A program made the position numbers and the translations under genes. A stretch of 6,051 nt of DNA, from NCBI GenBank assembly GCA_937983495.1, contig CALKAA010000383.1:1-6051 (forward strand), read 5' to 3'. The number at the start of each line of letters is the position of its first letter. Position 1 is the stretch's first letter. The notes under the pieces were generated by a model, which worked only from the letters and a program-made list of their open reading frames with translations, searched no databases and was not told the origin of the DNA. Shown here piece after piece: positions 5,868-6,051 of the stretch. This DNA is from an uncultured Gemmobacter sp. (GTDB lineage: Bacteria; Pseudomonadota; Alphaproteobacteria; Rhodobacterales; Rhodobacteraceae).

Positions 5868-6051
5868 TCAGTTCTGCGACAGATTGCGCGGGCTGTTGCG
5901 GGTCAGCTTGCGGTGAAAGGTGGCGCGGCTGATGCCAAGGCTGCGCGCCGCCGCCGAGGCATTGCCCCGGCTCCGCGCCAGGGCCCGCGCGATCACGGCA
6001 CGCTCGCCATCCTCCAGCGACTCGGTGCCGCTTTGGCCCAGCAGATCGGCG
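5868..6051 (-). CDS. C-terminal end of a Fis-type HTH regulator, probably AcoR/NtrC-family activator
   Basis: The last 60 codons before TGA (5870-5868) are visible; the rest lies beyond the right edge. The fragment contains a Fis-type helix-turn-helix: ERAVIARALARSRGN (residues 16-30) forms the first helices and ASAAARSLGISRATFHRKL (31-49) the turn and recognition helix. The protein ends RNSPRNLSQN. This domain is the usual C-terminus of sigma-54-dependent activators, and the SAAARSLGISR-T-RKL wording resembles AcoR, the acetoin/alcohol catabolism activator. Its position directly upstream of an AcoD/ExaC-type aldehyde dehydrogenase, on the same strand, supports control of that gene. The GAF-like sensor and AAA+ domains that would prove this are not in the window, so another Fis-type regulator is possible. 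Confidence 0.8.
   Translation of the reverse strand, partial: ADLLGQSGTESLEDGERAVIARALARSRGNASAAARSLGISRATFHRKLTRNSPRNLSQN

Overview
The window is GC-rich, tightly packed bacterial chromosome. Codon use, alphaproteobacterial-looking proteins and the gene neighbourhood suggest a member of the Rhodobacteraceae (Alphaproteobacteria). This is an inference from protein style and cannot be pinned to a genus here. There are seven genes: four on the + strand (1-3665) and three on the - strand (3716-6051). The two sets converge on a clean bidirectional terminator at 3668-3695. No RNA gene, mobile element or CRISPR array is visible, and no intergenic stretch exceeds 300 bases.

Left half, + strand: the C-terminal catalytic domain of an M24 (Xaa-Pro peptidase-like) metallopeptidase enters from the left edge. 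After 57 bases comes pmbA/tldE, the non-catalytic partner of the TldD/TldE peptidase. It overlaps an inositol-monophosphatase-superfamily phosphatase (CysQ-like), which uses a TTG start. That gene in turn overlaps a 291-aa unassigned protein with a faint resemblance to capsule/Kdo-type glycosyltransferases. The last three genes look like one translationally coupled operon. In Rhodobacteraceae a TldE/IMPase pair is a familiar neighbourhood, often near lipopolysaccharide genes.

Right half, - strand: trxA (thioredoxin) has its own promoter. Upstream of it on the same strand is a 505-aa NAD-dependent aldehyde dehydrogenase of the ExaC/AcoD/AldB type. Upstream of that is the last 60 residues of a Fis-type helix-turn-helix protein, most likely an AcoR/NtrC-family activator that controls the dehydrogenase.

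The most important observation is a data-quality one. The trxA reading frame carries 30 bases (3920-3949) identical to the end of the Illumina TruSeq read-2 adapter, translated as RSEEHTSELQ immediately after the WCGPC active site. It keeps the frame by chance and mimics a novel thioredoxin insertion, but it is almost certainly an assembly artefact. I found no convincing undescribed biological system. The best biological leads are the unassigned 291-aa protein and the regulator-aldehyde dehydrogenase pair.
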